Assembly: GCF_001640805.2 (NCBI RefSeq)
Contig: NC_066837.1
Coordinates: 21,197,341-21,261,340, forward strand
From: Lates calcarifer
Taxonomy: Eukaryota; Chordata; Actinopteri; Centropomidae
DNA: 64,000 nt
Reading direction: 5' to 3'
Shown here: one piece after another, positions 24,890 through 37,800 of the stretch
How the letters are laid out: each line of letters opens with the position of its first letter
How positions within the stretch are numbered: the stretch's first letter is position 1
Program-made: the position numbers and the translations under genes
The notes under the pieces: model-generated
Database searches by the model: none
Seen by the model: the letters and a program-made list of their open reading frames with translations, nothing else
What the model was told of the DNA's origin: nothing

Positions 24890-25084
24890 TGCAGCACGCC
24901 ATCAGCTGCAGGTGAAGGAGTTTTGCATATGGACAGAGTTTGTATCACTAGACGCTGAGGAATTCAATGGAAACAAAGTCAGTTTCAGGTGACATACAGT
25001 ACTTCTGTACATATTTGCAGCTCTGCAGCCTGCTCTATAGGGCCGCACAATAACAACAACACAGTCAGAATCACATCAATTTGA

Positions 25085-25215
25085 CTCTTGCTGCTGTTTG
25101 GAGTTCCTCCTTGTTGACATGGGTTTTCTCCGGGTACTCAGGTTTCCTCCCACACTCCCAATTTGGCCAATTAAAATAACTGACTGCATTTTTAATATCT
25201 GTAGCATTTCTTCTT
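25085..25215 (-). repeat. fragment of a dispersed teleost repeat (same family as 35010-35350)
   Basis: GTTGACATGGGTTTTCTCCGGGTACTCAGGTTTCCTCCCACACTCCCAA is, in reverse complement, the GGGAGGA..CGGAGTACCCGGAGAAAACCC segment of this common fish repeat. It continues into the AATTGGCC/TTAATTGG-like part. Class uncertain. Confidence 0.6.
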
Positions 25216-26064
25216 AAATTAGAGTTATGTGGTAAATGATGTGTCATACCTAAGGTGGTTGTAAATGTTAAAATGGATGGATAGATAAATGTAGAAGTAA
25301 GTAAAGAAATAAATAAATGATCATTTATATATCATTATATCTTTATAGAGAAGAAAACATATGTAAGAAGTCAATAAATATAGAAAAAATATAATCATCT
25401 TTATTTATTTTCCATTAATCTGTTTATTTATTCTTTTTGTCCTGCTTTGGATCAGTTTATTTGCAGTAGTTGTTTATTTATTTATTGAGTATTTTAAGAA
25501 TACTTGAAAAAAACATGTATTTTATTAATGCTTTGAATGTTATCTATTTTATTTAATCAATCAACTGTTCTATTATAGATTCTGTAAACATTGTTAAATG
25601 TCTAAATGAATAGAACTCTGGTGGAAAAATAATAAATCCTTTATAGGACTGGGTGTTGAACCACAATACTTTCTGAGTACAGAACAAAATGTGTCTGTAA
25701 GTATCAAAAAATGTCAAGTACTGAGGAGTCTTGTTTTAAACCAGCTATTAGTAATTTGTGAAGAGCAACTGAATCAGGTTCATTATCACAGCACATTTAG
25801 ATTCAGTTATTTTGATAGCTGAGCTGATTCATTTTCAAACAAAAATGTCAAAATCTGATGCTCCCAGATTATTTTTGCAATTAATCAATTAATTGTTTGA
25901 AATATAAAATGAAGCTAGATAGATATCTGCACAAATAAGAAGATGAAATAAGAGAATGATTGTTTTTTTTGCGTGAAAAATTTTCTAATAAGTTTATATA
26001 GTAAGTAATATAGTATATTCTGAAGAAGAGAAAATGGTTGTCAGTGTATGTCTGTGCATGTGTG

Positions 26065-26068
<4 letters not shown>
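25216..26068. other. AT-rich non-coding stretch
   Basis: Contains TTTATTTATT and AATAAATAAATG runs. The AATAAA cluster near 25307-25317 could serve as poly(A) signals for the upstream frameshifted gene. No coding exon. Confidence 0.5.

Positions 26069-26101
<33 letters not shown>
26069..26101 (+). repeat. (TG)n microsatellite
   Basis: About 16 TG units. Confidence 0.97.
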
Positions 26102-26104
<3 letters not shown>

Positions 26105-26380
26105 CAGGGACAGAGACATGGTCGGTCACATCATGATTCCAGCTCCTGCTGCAATCAGTGATCTAAACAAGCTGAGTGAAGGACCTGACCCACTTCACCA
26201 GCCCTCCAATATTAAGTGTAAATAGCTAGGCCTGCCCGCAAAAAGCTCACAATGATGGGCCATCGGGCTGCTATTCCTGGAACAAGTTTCTATTTTCACT
26301 TCTTTTTTTTCCCTCAACCCTGTCACAAGGGCAGCTGAGGTATATTTGATGAAAAGAAAGAGGAGGCGGCAGAAACAATG

Positions 26381-26528
26381 CATAAAAGGTGAAAGAAAAG
26401 AACAGACCTCTGTGCCATAAACATATCTGGAGAGACACAGCAGCCAGCTGAAAAACATGAAACTGATTCTGGGCATCTTATTTCTCTTTATTCCCACCAA
26501 GGATTCCTATGTATACATGTTGACATGA
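26381..26528 (+). other. TATA-like element followed by an orphan signal-peptide ORF
   Basis: CATAAAAGG at 26381 resembles a TATA box. At 26457, 76 bp downstream, an ATG in good context (AAAACATGA) opens a 23-residue frame, MKLILGILFLFIPTKDSYVY..., ending in TGA at 26526-26528. The hydrophobic core is typical of a signal peptide. A possible donor TAT|GTATAC lies inside the frame (phase 0), which does not match the phase-1 exon 2 of the SOD-repeat gene, so it is not simply an alternative first exon of that gene. It may be a relic of a neighbouring secreted-protein gene, or chance. Confidence 0.25.
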
Positions 26529-27193
26529 GAATGTGAATTTTATGAGACGTTTGGCTGCTGTTTTTATTCTTGATAGGTTTAGTTTTTTATGTATATTTTT
26601 CAGAAATATATCTTATGTTGCTTTTTAAAAAAATCTTTGGCCAAAGATTGTTGCTGTTTATGGTCATCAGTGTATTTCTGTGACCTGTGTGATGAATGCC
26701 TACTTGCAAACTAAAAATGGGAGAATAATTAGGATGATAAAAAAAGTTGATTTTAACATTGCAATGTTCAGGTATTTATTTTTAGCCCTCCTTAAACTGT
26801 ACTGAACAGTTCCAAGTATTCAAGTGTAATCTTATCTTTCAAAGCACAATGCCACCTAAGAAATGAAGAGGATCATTTCACTTTCAATTAAGCCAACTGA
26901 AAAAATGACTAAAAAAGCTTCATCTAAAGATTTGATACATTGCTGTATTAAATATGTATATGTTAAATCTGTGCTCTGTGGAAAGTCAATGTTTCCTTTG
27001 CATTTCAAACTGAGTGAAGCCAACATAACACATAAACACACAAACACTATGATCCACAAGTGCTTTCCTGTTGTGCCTATATTTTGCCTTGAGCTGAGCA
27101 TGGCCAAACCAGGGACAGGCCGCCTCCACCCATTCACGCTGCCAAATATTCTTCCTCCCTACCCTGCCTCCATACATGAGGGAGACATGTCCC

Positions 27194-27203
27194 ATTGGCC
27201 AAT
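27194..27203 (+). promoter_or_regulatory. CCAAT-box palindrome upstream of the SOD-repeat gene
   Basis: ATTGGCCAAT contains a CCAAT box on both strands and lies about 260 bp before the start codon at 27460, a plausible proximal-promoter position. No TATA box is evident close by. The transcription start is not determined. Confidence 0.4.
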
Positions 27204-27294
27204 CACAGGCTGACACAGACAGAGTGCAGCTGAAAAACAGAAGCACACATTTGAAAACCAGCCACACATGACACACTGTGGCAGAACACACTTA

Positions 27295-27331
27295 GACACA
27301 CACACACACACATACACACACACACACACAC
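27295..27331 (+). repeat. (CA)n microsatellite
   Basis: About 18 CA units with one CATA interruption, between the CCAAT palindrome and the start codon. Confidence 0.95.
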
Positions 27332-27459
27332 CATCATTTTGCCGTCATTGAATTTCTTGTGCTGTGACTGAGCTGTTTTAGTCAGGATTTACATGACTGC
27401 AGTGAAGTTTTAAGTTTAATTACACCTTTTCTTTGCTGTGTCTCACACATATCTGCAAG

Positions 27460-28856
27460 ATGTGTCTTCTGACAGCTGCCCTGCTATTTTCTTTACTTGG
27501 TGAGTATTTTTCAATTCTTGACCTTGCTTAAACTGCTACATGGACTTCATGGATGATTTATATACTCAGCAGTGTAATGTTTGTGCCAGCATTTTTAAAC
27601 CATGTGCCATGGAAGACAGAGAGTGTGTGAGGTTCTTCCTTACTGCAGGTCATTTTACTTATGATTATCTGTCTTTATACTGTTTAACTTGTTTTGAGGC
27701 CAATTGCACAGTACTTACACCAGCAGATCAGTGTTATGATGAATGCTTAGTGGGTTACACCTCCATCTGAGAATCCCACTAGGTTGTGAAAAAGCTTAAA
27801 ACTAAATGATGAAATTAGAAACGTGATGTTAGGGTACTCACCAACTACAGCTACAGTGAATCATAAATATACACAGTTTGCTGATACAGCATGTGGTAAT
27901 GGATGACAACTGTCTCCGATATTCTGCATCTGTGGTTCCTTGGACTGAATGGCATAAAAGAAAATGTTAGCATATGTTTTAATCTTGCATAGGCAATGAG
28001 ATGTTTTATCTGATGGGTTTACCGCACCAAGGTGCTACTCAAGAGAGGATAATTATCTCGTTGACAGGATCTGTTACATTCAAACTAGTAATGCAGGATT
28101 TTCCAAAAAGAAAAGAAAAAAAATAAGTAAATATCAAGACCTTGGTCTGAATACTTGTTTACTCCATGTCTGTTTCTAGGACAACTTAAGCCCTGAAACC
28201 ATTGTATGGCAGGTTGACTTGCTCTAGTACCAATTTTAAGTTTTAAGGATCTTGAAGTTCGATCCATGTTATACTACGTTATTCCAGTTGTATATAGTTT
28301 ACTATAACCAGGGCTTAAGTTTGCCTGCTTCAACCTATAGTATTAAGGCTTTGCAATTCACACCAGTCAAATCATGTGATTTTAAACATACTACAAAAAT
28401 AAAGTCAGGGAAGATAATTTTAGACCTGTACTGTAGTCACATTGTGAAAGTAGAAATTCCACTATTAACTCTTATTCAACTGCAAAAAGAAGTGAAAGTG
28501 GGTACTATACTATAAATAGTATTGCACTGAGAATAGAAATCAAAAGGTGTGTACAACTTAATTTAAAAGCGTATGGTGGAAACTGTGTTGCCTACCAAGT
28601 GATTTAGTGTTTTTAAGGAATTATATTAATTTAAGCAAACTACTACTGTATATAGAGTCTTGTCTAATAAATGGTTTGTTTAAAGTTGATAATCATGAGT
28701 AATTAATCTGCAGTTTAGTGATAATATATCCCTATACTGGTGAAATTTCACTTATATGAATAAGCCAGCATGTTCATTAGGCCTGCATCAAGTGTACATT
28801 TGCCATATGAAAGTGACAAAAATCATAGTAAACAAATTTTCAAATTATGTACCTGA

Positions 28857-28896
<40 letters not shown>

Positions 28897-31800
28897 ATTG
28901 TGGCACTCAAGATTGCATAAATAAACCACCGGCAACAAGAAAATAATCATTACAATACATGTGAACAGATTTAATAAGCGTGTTAAACACACACTCTTAA
29001 CCTGCCTGTTTTTATATATTTGTTAATGTTCCTCCACTTCATCTTTTGGACACTTATATGGAAACTTCATATAAAAAGTGCTGATGTAATATAAAAAGAG
29101 TGCGTGTGATATCACATTACTTCAACCACCAGCTCTACTTCAAGTGTTTCAACTACCAATCACGTACACAGTATATTATCTTTAGAAAATATTTCCTTCT
29201 CTAGTTCTTTCTATTAACTTCAATTAAAAATAAAGGTCAGTGGGACCCAGCAAAGGGAACTAATAAACAGACTATGAACTCAGAGAAATAATTAAAAAAG
29301 GATAGATGTCAACTCATTGGCTTTTAGTTATTATATATTATATATTTAAGGAACTGAAAAATATTTCCTCATACATGTAACTTATATGTGTGTGTGTGTG
29401 CGTGTGTTCCTGCGAAAGCAACAATCCAAAATGTGACATTTATGTGGTGTGATGAAAAGTAAAAGTGGCATTGAGGTCAAGGTGGTGGATGCAAACATGG
29501 GTTCAATTTCAACTCTAGAGACCTAGAGTTTGTGTTAATGTGAAATGAAATGAAATTAAAGGGTACTTTCATGATGAGAGATTGTTACTCGCATTTGTAT
29601 ATTTTCATTTTTGGAGTTTGACATTAGAAAGTTGTTTTCACATACATGTACCCAAGGGGGAAAGTTTATTTGTGTTTAGTGTAAATCTGGTTTTAAGACT
29701 TTTTTTTATGACATCATAACTAGTGTGGCAGCCAGTTATGGTCCAATATTCAACCTATACTATATGTGTATGATGTGGAAACTTAAAGCCTTGAATACAA
29801 ACACACTAAGAATTAACATTTCAGTGAAGCAGGTTGAAGCAATGTCCGGTATAAAACTTTTGACATGAACAATATATGCATGAGGAAGAAGGAGCAGATG
29901 TATTTTAAAGAATTCTAGATTTCTAGAAAATGTAACATTTAGGTGGAAAATTGCTACTGGACACAAAATATTACATCGACCAGAGTAATTTGTGTATATC
30001 TTGAAACAAATCTGGAGCGAATCTTTAATTTTTATAAGAATCTTTACTTAACCTTAACTAAATGCTTTAGTTATCTAACATTAAGCATATTGTAATGTGT
30101 ATAGATATTATAGGTATTGAAGATTCAAAAACTTAATTCAGGAACATGCAGGATCGGCCAGTTTCAACTGTCTGTTTGTTAAGGAGGTTTGCACATAAAC
30201 AAGTGTAGGAACCCATGCTGCTATCAACATTGTCTCCTTGTCATCCTTTTCAGATTCTGTTTCCTGTGTTCAGTTTCTGGCACCTCTGAACATGGGAGGA
30301 GTCACAGGGCAGGTGCAGTTTAACTCCACCTCCCAGACAGCCCATGTCACAGTGTCTGGCACTGGATCCTGTGGTCCACTTAACTTTTCCCTCAGTGAGT
30401 TCCCTGTCATGTATGGCCATTTCGCTCAACCTTGTTCAGAAGCAAATATCGGCTCCAGCGTTTTTACATTCACAGCTGATCCTGCCTCAGACTCCAACGT
30501 CAATGTGTCACACCTCTTTGAACAAAGACAAAACCTGGACGACTTATCACTGATCCTGCAGACATGTAACGGCACTAAAGTTTGCACGGTTGTAAGTCGT
30601 GGTGAAACGCTCTTGACTCGTCAGGCCAGGTTCACTGGACCTATTGCTGGTAATGTCTATATCCGCCTCAACACTGGAGAGACCTACCCCAGGCTTCTTG
30701 CAGACCTAGTTACAATCGGTCAGGTTAATGCCTCACAAACCAATATCACTCTCTTTGGGTCTACGAGCACTGCCACAAGCTGTAATGTTCTACTTGGAAG
30801 CTTAGACACCTCTACTTTGACCAGTTTGGGTGTGGTGAAGGTTGGAATCCCATTGCAACTAGCAAAGTCTCGCCTGGACCTGACCAACTTCACTATCAGC
30901 ACAGGCTTTCTTCTTGTGCGCATGGGGTCAAGTTACAAGTGTGCTCAGATTTATAATGTGCCATTGAAACAGGTGGCCGCTGTAATGAATATGAGAGGCA
31001 TCAAAGGATACTTCAGCTTCCGTCAGGCTTCCCCATTTGATATGACAGAGTTGAGGGTGAACCTAACTAACTTACAGAACAGAGTTGGCCCTTACCATGT
31101 CCACCATTTTCCTGTCCCTTCAGTCAGATCTCCTCCATCAAGCCGGTGTTCAAATGATAATGTGGGTGGCCACTGGAACCCATTCAAAGTCAACATTAAT
31201 GACCCAACATACCCTAAGGGTCCTGGGTCAACACACGACAGGTATGAGATTGGTGACCTAAGCGCCAAGCATCTGTCCCTCACAGATAAAAATGAGGTGG
31301 ATATGATGTTCACAGACTTCAACCTCCCTCTGTTTGGACAGAACAGCATTGTAGGTCGCTCAGTTGTGATTCATCAAACAGATGGTGCAAGGTATATTTG
31401 CGCCAGCATCAGCTATCCTGGTGAAGTGATCGTTGGCAGGGCCAGATTTCAGAGCCCTGTGGTTGGTGAGATCTGGTTCACACAGCTGGAGAACAATCCT
31501 CTGTCTGACGTATCCATCTTCATGGATCTGTCATATGGAAATCCCACAATGACACCAACCAGAAACCACAACTGGCATGTTCACACCTACCCCATTAGCT
31601 CAGAGAGGGATGATGATGAAAGGCGCTGCAGCTCCACAGGTGGACACTGGAACCCCTTTAACATCGACACAGGAGACAATAGCTATGCCCTCTACTGCTC
31701 CCCATCCAATCCTTTATCCTGTGAGGTGGGAGACCTCTCCAGCAAACACAGCACTATCAACCTTGGCACCAATGTAGGTGGAGTGGAAGCAAAGAACTTC

Positions 31801-34800
31801 TTCACTGATGTCACTTCCTGGGTGCCTGATTCAGGCATTATTGGCCGTTCTGTGGTCATCCACCAAAAAGACAGAGGAGGGCCACGGATTGCTTGTGCCA
31901 ACGTTACAATGTTGCGGGTCCCCAAAGCTAGCCTAGGCAGCTGGTTTGGCCCTGGGATGTCCAATGGCCAGGTGTGGTTCTCCCAGGCGGTCCCACAAGG
32001 CCCCACAACTATCAACGTATCCCTGATGAACCTGAACTCCTTAGCTGGGGGTTACCATGTTCACATACTGCCCATCAAACCTGGTAGTGTAGACCCCTGC
32101 TCCAATGCAAACATCTTGGGCCACTTCAACCCGTTAGCCTGGAACATATCAAACTCTCCTGCACCGGGAGCTGGCACTGTGGACCAGTATGAGATTGGAG
32201 ACATCAGTGGAAAGTTTGGGATGCTGACAGGCCTTGACCAGTCTGAGGCTGTATACATGGACCCTGATATGCCATTAACTGGACCCTACAGCATAGTGGG
32301 AAGATCAATAGTGGTTCATCGCACCAATGGATCAAGGTGAGAACTTGTTTGTACTTATTAGAGATCAAAAGTGACAGAGAGGACCAAAGTGAAACAGAAA
32401 AGAAGGTTTGAGGAAATACTTCAGATAATGGGTGACCACAGGTTCCTATAAGCGAGTAGAGCTTTGTCACTACTATACTATAGCCACAGACTAGAATTTT
32501 CCAAAACATGAATGCTTTCATGTTTATTTATTGCATAAAAGAAAAGTATTGGTAATTCTACACGCATAGGATACAAAAACAGTGGACAGAAAATGGCTTC
32601 AATTGTAGCAGATATTCAAGCTTCACCACCCTGAGCGGCCCCCTGGCACATTAGCAGACTTGGCCAGTCTATTGAGGGCAATTACAGGTATAGGATGTCA
32701 CAGACATTGAGTCATATCCCTATCATGTTAGATAAGCTTCCTCGTTCATTAAGAATGACTCAACAAAATATTTTGAAGCAGAAAATCCTCAAGGTTAACC
32801 CTACAGGATTTGGATATGTTTTGCTCATCTTGTTTGTGTTTTTGTTTCTTTCTGTGCATGTGTGCGTGTGCACCTGCGTTTCCTCTGCAGATTGAGGTGT
32901 GCTAATATCTTAGCTGACAGAAATCCAGATGGACAATGGACTATTGCCAAGGCTGTTTTCAATGGTACAGTGACTGGAACAGTCCGAATGGTGAGAACCA
33001 ACGACAGCCAAAATACACAGCACACACATCTTCTTTTCTACTAATGGCAACCTAAACATTTACATTTAAATTACAATATATGCTACATCAGTATTTTTGA
33101 TAATCTTTCTATTTTGTCCAGCACAGACCTTGTTCAATTCAGTTCTCAATTCTCATGTGACTGATAAACACTGACAACACAAAATAATCTCTAAGTTATA
33201 CAACATCAAATACTGAAAATGTTTTTAATTATAACTGATAAAGTGCAAATGGTTTACACCACTACTTTAGCATTGTTCTCTTATAACATTGTCAGACTTA
33301 ATGATGGCTTTCATTACCTAAAATATAACTTCACCACCTGCAGTTTGGTCAAGGTTTCAGGTTTGTTAATGTTTTATTAGCATGACACACCCAGACAATT
33401 TTGCCCCGAGCCACTAACCTCAATCAGAAATGAGGACTGGACTACAGAGGTCTGTTATTCATTTTCAAACTTGGAGTCTTCAAGCCATGCAGAATGCTCC
33501 AGACCCAACTGACACTAACTCATGTGATCACTTAAGGATTTCTCCCTCTGGAGCCACAAAGAGCTTTATACATGTTTTTTTTTCGAGGCCAGTAATACTC
33601 CCCAACACCTCTCAAACAGAGCTTGATGTGTAAAATTGGTGGAGTTTACCTTTAAGGGAGACAATACTTGTCATCGCCTCCTACACCACCTTTCAAAGAT
33701 TGGATTTACATGGCTTATGCAGCTAACACCAATAATTATAGTGATCTTACCTCAGCTGCCCTTTTATTTCACAAGTTAAGATTGCTAAACTTTGCCGCAG
33801 TGCAAAATGTCAAAACATATTTTATAGAAGTGAGAAAAACCACATGGTCATTTTGCTACTTTAACTTATAAGAAAGGGGAAAAGACATTTCTCTCTTTGC
33901 CTACAAGGCTTGTTCCCCCATGCCTCTTCAGATGCTTGTGAACAGGCAGTAAGTGGTCAAATTCCATTAATGTGTGTGTATATGTGTGTAGCCTGAACAG
34001 AAATAGGATATATTGCCAATGTGGGGGGAAAGATACGTTGTTCTCTGCACTGAAAATGGCACTGCTATGATATCTGACCACCAATATCACTGCCAATAAA
34101 AACATATCCTTTCTGTGTAACTTGATGACAGTGTTTCCTCATTCAAAAGGTTAGAAATTGTTGAAAAACCATGCAGTCATCAATTCAAGTCAAAATAACC
34201 AAGCCCAGCCTAAACAGAAGCTAAGTTACACAATTTCTCAGAATACATGCATCATTTTCTTGCTAGCTAACTTACCAGGAGCCAAGCTGCCACAAAAACA
34301 TGACAGAGTATTTCTGTTGTGCTGGACAGACAGTGAATTCATTATGCCTGTGGCAGCTTGCAATAGAGGGCTATGTGAAGCAGGGGAGAGATCATTAGCT
34401 TAGCTTAGCATGCGCCTGCTATGGCTGGTGAAACCTACCGGTCCCCTGAACTAGAAAGCTCAGCCAAGGGAACAGCTGTCTCTGTCAGCCACCCTCTAGA
34501 GGCCCCATACTGAGCTCTGCACTACCTCTGTGGATAAGAGCTCATACTCTGTCCAAATGGGCCATAACGTTGATGGTAAAAAATGATGGTTTTTGGCAGT
34601 AAATGTGTTCCCTCGAGCTTAACCTACTAATCAGATTAAGCACAAACTCACAGAGTGTGAGAATGCTGAAAGTATGCAATATCCATGAATCCCCACTGGT
34701 GTCCATATCATGTATATTTCAGCAAAGAAAGCAATGAATTCTGGTTGAATTACTTACCCTGAGAGTATGACAGTACACATTCAGTTAAGTCCCTCTAACT

Positions 34801-37800
34801 GTTCACTAATATTTTTCTCACTTCCAGCGCCAGCAGATGTTTCCTGATGGGAGTACCAGTGATATGACACTAGATGTGGCCTTTCAGCCATCAGCAAGGG
34901 AAAATGTAAGTATAGGGTCATATACTGTACACATATGCAAGAGTGAAACTAAGGAGATAACAGAGGTCCAAATAGGATATAAACTTTTAACGATCCTTCC
35001 ATCTAGCCATTATCTATACTCTATTATTCTTAAGGTTTCACAGTGGGGCTGGAGCCTATCCCAACAGATACTGGGTGGGAGGCAGGGTACACCCTGGACA
35101 GATCACCAGTCAACTGCAGGGCTGACATATAGTGACAAACAACAACTCACATTCACACCTACGGTCAATTTAGAATCACCAGTTAATCTAACCTGCATGT
35201 CTTTTGACTGTGGGAAGGATGCAGAGTACCCAGAGAGACACAGGCACAGCAAGAACATGCAAACTCCCAACAGAAAAGCCCCAGGTGAACCAGGGTTCAA
35301 ACCCAGAACCTTCTTGCTGTGAGGCGACAGTGCTAACCACTGCATCCAGCATGCAGCCAGTTTTCAACTAGCAACCACAAAACCTAATGCACTTCCATGT
35401 AGCACCAACAGCCTTAAACATTTTCAAAAAGAGAAAAATGGGGGGAAAAAAATACTTCAAGGAAAAGTCATGAGGTAGGTGAGACACTTAGGCGCCAGCT
35501 AGAATGGTAAACTGAACAATGACATGGAAACTGATCTGGATGAGAGCACTAACATCCAGTTCCGGGTGACATTTAGCACCCACAACCGCTGCCAAGTAGA
35601 TATCCAGTATCTGAGTAGCATACAAAGACACACACTTATAGAACCAGGGTTGTTTTTATGACAGCAACAAAAACAGGTGTTGAGTTTAATTTTGTAGACA
35701 TACACACAGACAGGAATAGGATTTGTTTTCCTAAGTTGCAGTAAGGACAGGGTGATTCACAGGACAATGTATGAAACCAGCTCCCTGTAACCTGATGGTG
35801 AGAGGTTGTGCATTACTGTAGAACAGTGAGGGTGAATAAATAGTATGGTGCAAGTTGATTTATATTTCCACATATTTATTGTCCAATAAGTTCATTTCCT
35901 TGCCTTGACAACAGCAGGATGTAGAAAAGATTATGAATATATGTCTTAAGTCCATTACTGTATATGCATTACAAAAATAGAAAAAAGTACACTACTACTA
36001 CTAAAAGTATACATACTCACAATTGTATTTTACCTCTTCCTGCAGACAACTGGAATATCCTTGTTCATCACAACTAACCGCGTTGGCACCAACAACAGCC
36101 AGTGCAACGGTTTGGGGGACACGTACAATCCCTTCAACATGACGTCAATGGTAAGTCAACACTCTCTTATCTTATACTTCTGTACTACCTCTCTTCCTGA
36201 TTTTGGAAGTTGACTGTTGGACTGATGAAGGCTGATAATACTGTTACTGTACTACTAAAGCTGCTAAATCAGCAGAGTAAATCTAAATCAGAGTGCTTGT
36301 TCCTTGCTGCTTATCATTCTGGAAATTTTGGGGGCATTTTTAGAGCTGTTTACTGTTGTGGGCTGTTTAGAGCCCAAAAAGGGCTTTCTCAGTTGGATAC
36401 GTGATTTAGAAATGAAAGGGCTTAGTCAGAAATTAAGAATTTCTACAATTTCAGAGGAAATATTTTCATTAGTACTTGATGCATTAAGATGTTACAAGGA
36501 CATCCATATTTGCACCAAGTGAGCTCTCAGTTTAAGTTTTCAAACGTGTGGGTTGGATGAAATGTGTGTTAACTGTAAGGTTCTTTTTTTTAACAACAGA
36601 AACATTTAGATAAAATGTAAGTGAAGGTGCATAACCAGCTGCAATTATTGTGCCTAAATTTCTCTCTTGTGGTAAATGTAAAATGTGCTTCCTTCTTTCT
36701 CTTTCCCCTTCAAGAGTTCCACCTGTTCATTGGAGAGCCCTCTGAGCTGTGAGGTGGGGGAGATATCTGCACGGCAAGGCCCAGTCAGCCTGACTCAGGG
36801 TCAGGTCTTCACCGACAGCAACATCCAGCTCACTGGAGAAGTCACAGGTACCATGTGTATTTAGCAGTGGTGAAAAGTTCTTGTGCGATGCTACTTCAGG
36901 ATATCTACCCTGAAAAAACTGTTTATCACATTTGTTGAGTAACAGCATATGAACAGAACAGATGTAGTTAATGTTTCTGTGTATTTTTAGTGGTCCACAG
37001 GTCTCTTTTGTTGAAGAGCGGAAACAGCATCATCGCATGTGCCAACATTGTCCCAGAATCCCCTTCAGCAGACCAGACCTTTCCCAATGTGGCTAACTTC
37101 AGCACGTGAGTGTAAAAAAAAGGCATACTGTATGATCAATATCCTTTCATTAGAATTTGATCTTAAATCTCTGGACAGATTTTTCATGTTTGCCTGAGCA
37201 GAATGTGCATTGTATTATTTTGTATGTTTGTTCTGAGGGTTTATGGCTGTTTTGTACTGAAGAGAACAAATTATGCATATAGAGAAGTGATTTTTCCTGT
37301 AAATACTGTGTGACTTTTATGACTTCACAAACAGCTGGTTCCTCAGAAACTTGGCATGAGTCACGCTGTGCCTACTTCAATGACTCCTTCACTTAACAGA
37401 GAAAAGTAAAATGCATGTTTAACTAATTATATTTCTTGTAATTTAATCCTTCTATTTTCTCTGTTATGCAGGGTATATTTTAAGGTGAAGCACATTTCTA
37501 TCAAGACTATAGCGTTCATCAAAGGATTTGAAGTTTATGCATAAAATGTGCTTTCAGGACACGTAGACCATACGTACAACATTTTATCTAGAACATGTAA
37601 CCTAATGTAATTGTGGTGTGCAGTAGTACATGAGCATGAAATGTTACATGTATATAAAGGAATAGGGAAAATGTAATTGCTATAGTTTTTCTGTAATGTT
37701 GCACAATTAAACTTGATTGCATACAGAAAAAAATGATCAGCTTAACTCAGGGAATTCCTAATAGGCTGGTAACAGAACCATAAAACATCACAACAATTGT

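Noticed and set aside
24346..24948. 200-codon antisense open frame over the tail-anchored gene
   Set aside because: It mirrors the sense reading, is Cys-rich without pattern, and lacks independent signals.
27540..27770. 76-codon Cys-rich open frame in intron 1 of the SOD-repeat gene
   Set aside because: Nine cysteines are suggestive of a secreted peptide, but there is no signal peptide, no acceptor upstream and no family resemblance.
30238..30253. ATG opening the 700-codon frame as the true start
   Set aside because: The AG at 30252-30253 is a splice acceptor; phase and a signal-peptide exon at 27460 show the first six codons are intronic.
34837..35322. 161-codon open frame
   Set aside because: Only the first part is exon 4 of the SOD-repeat gene; the rest is intron and a dispersed repeat.
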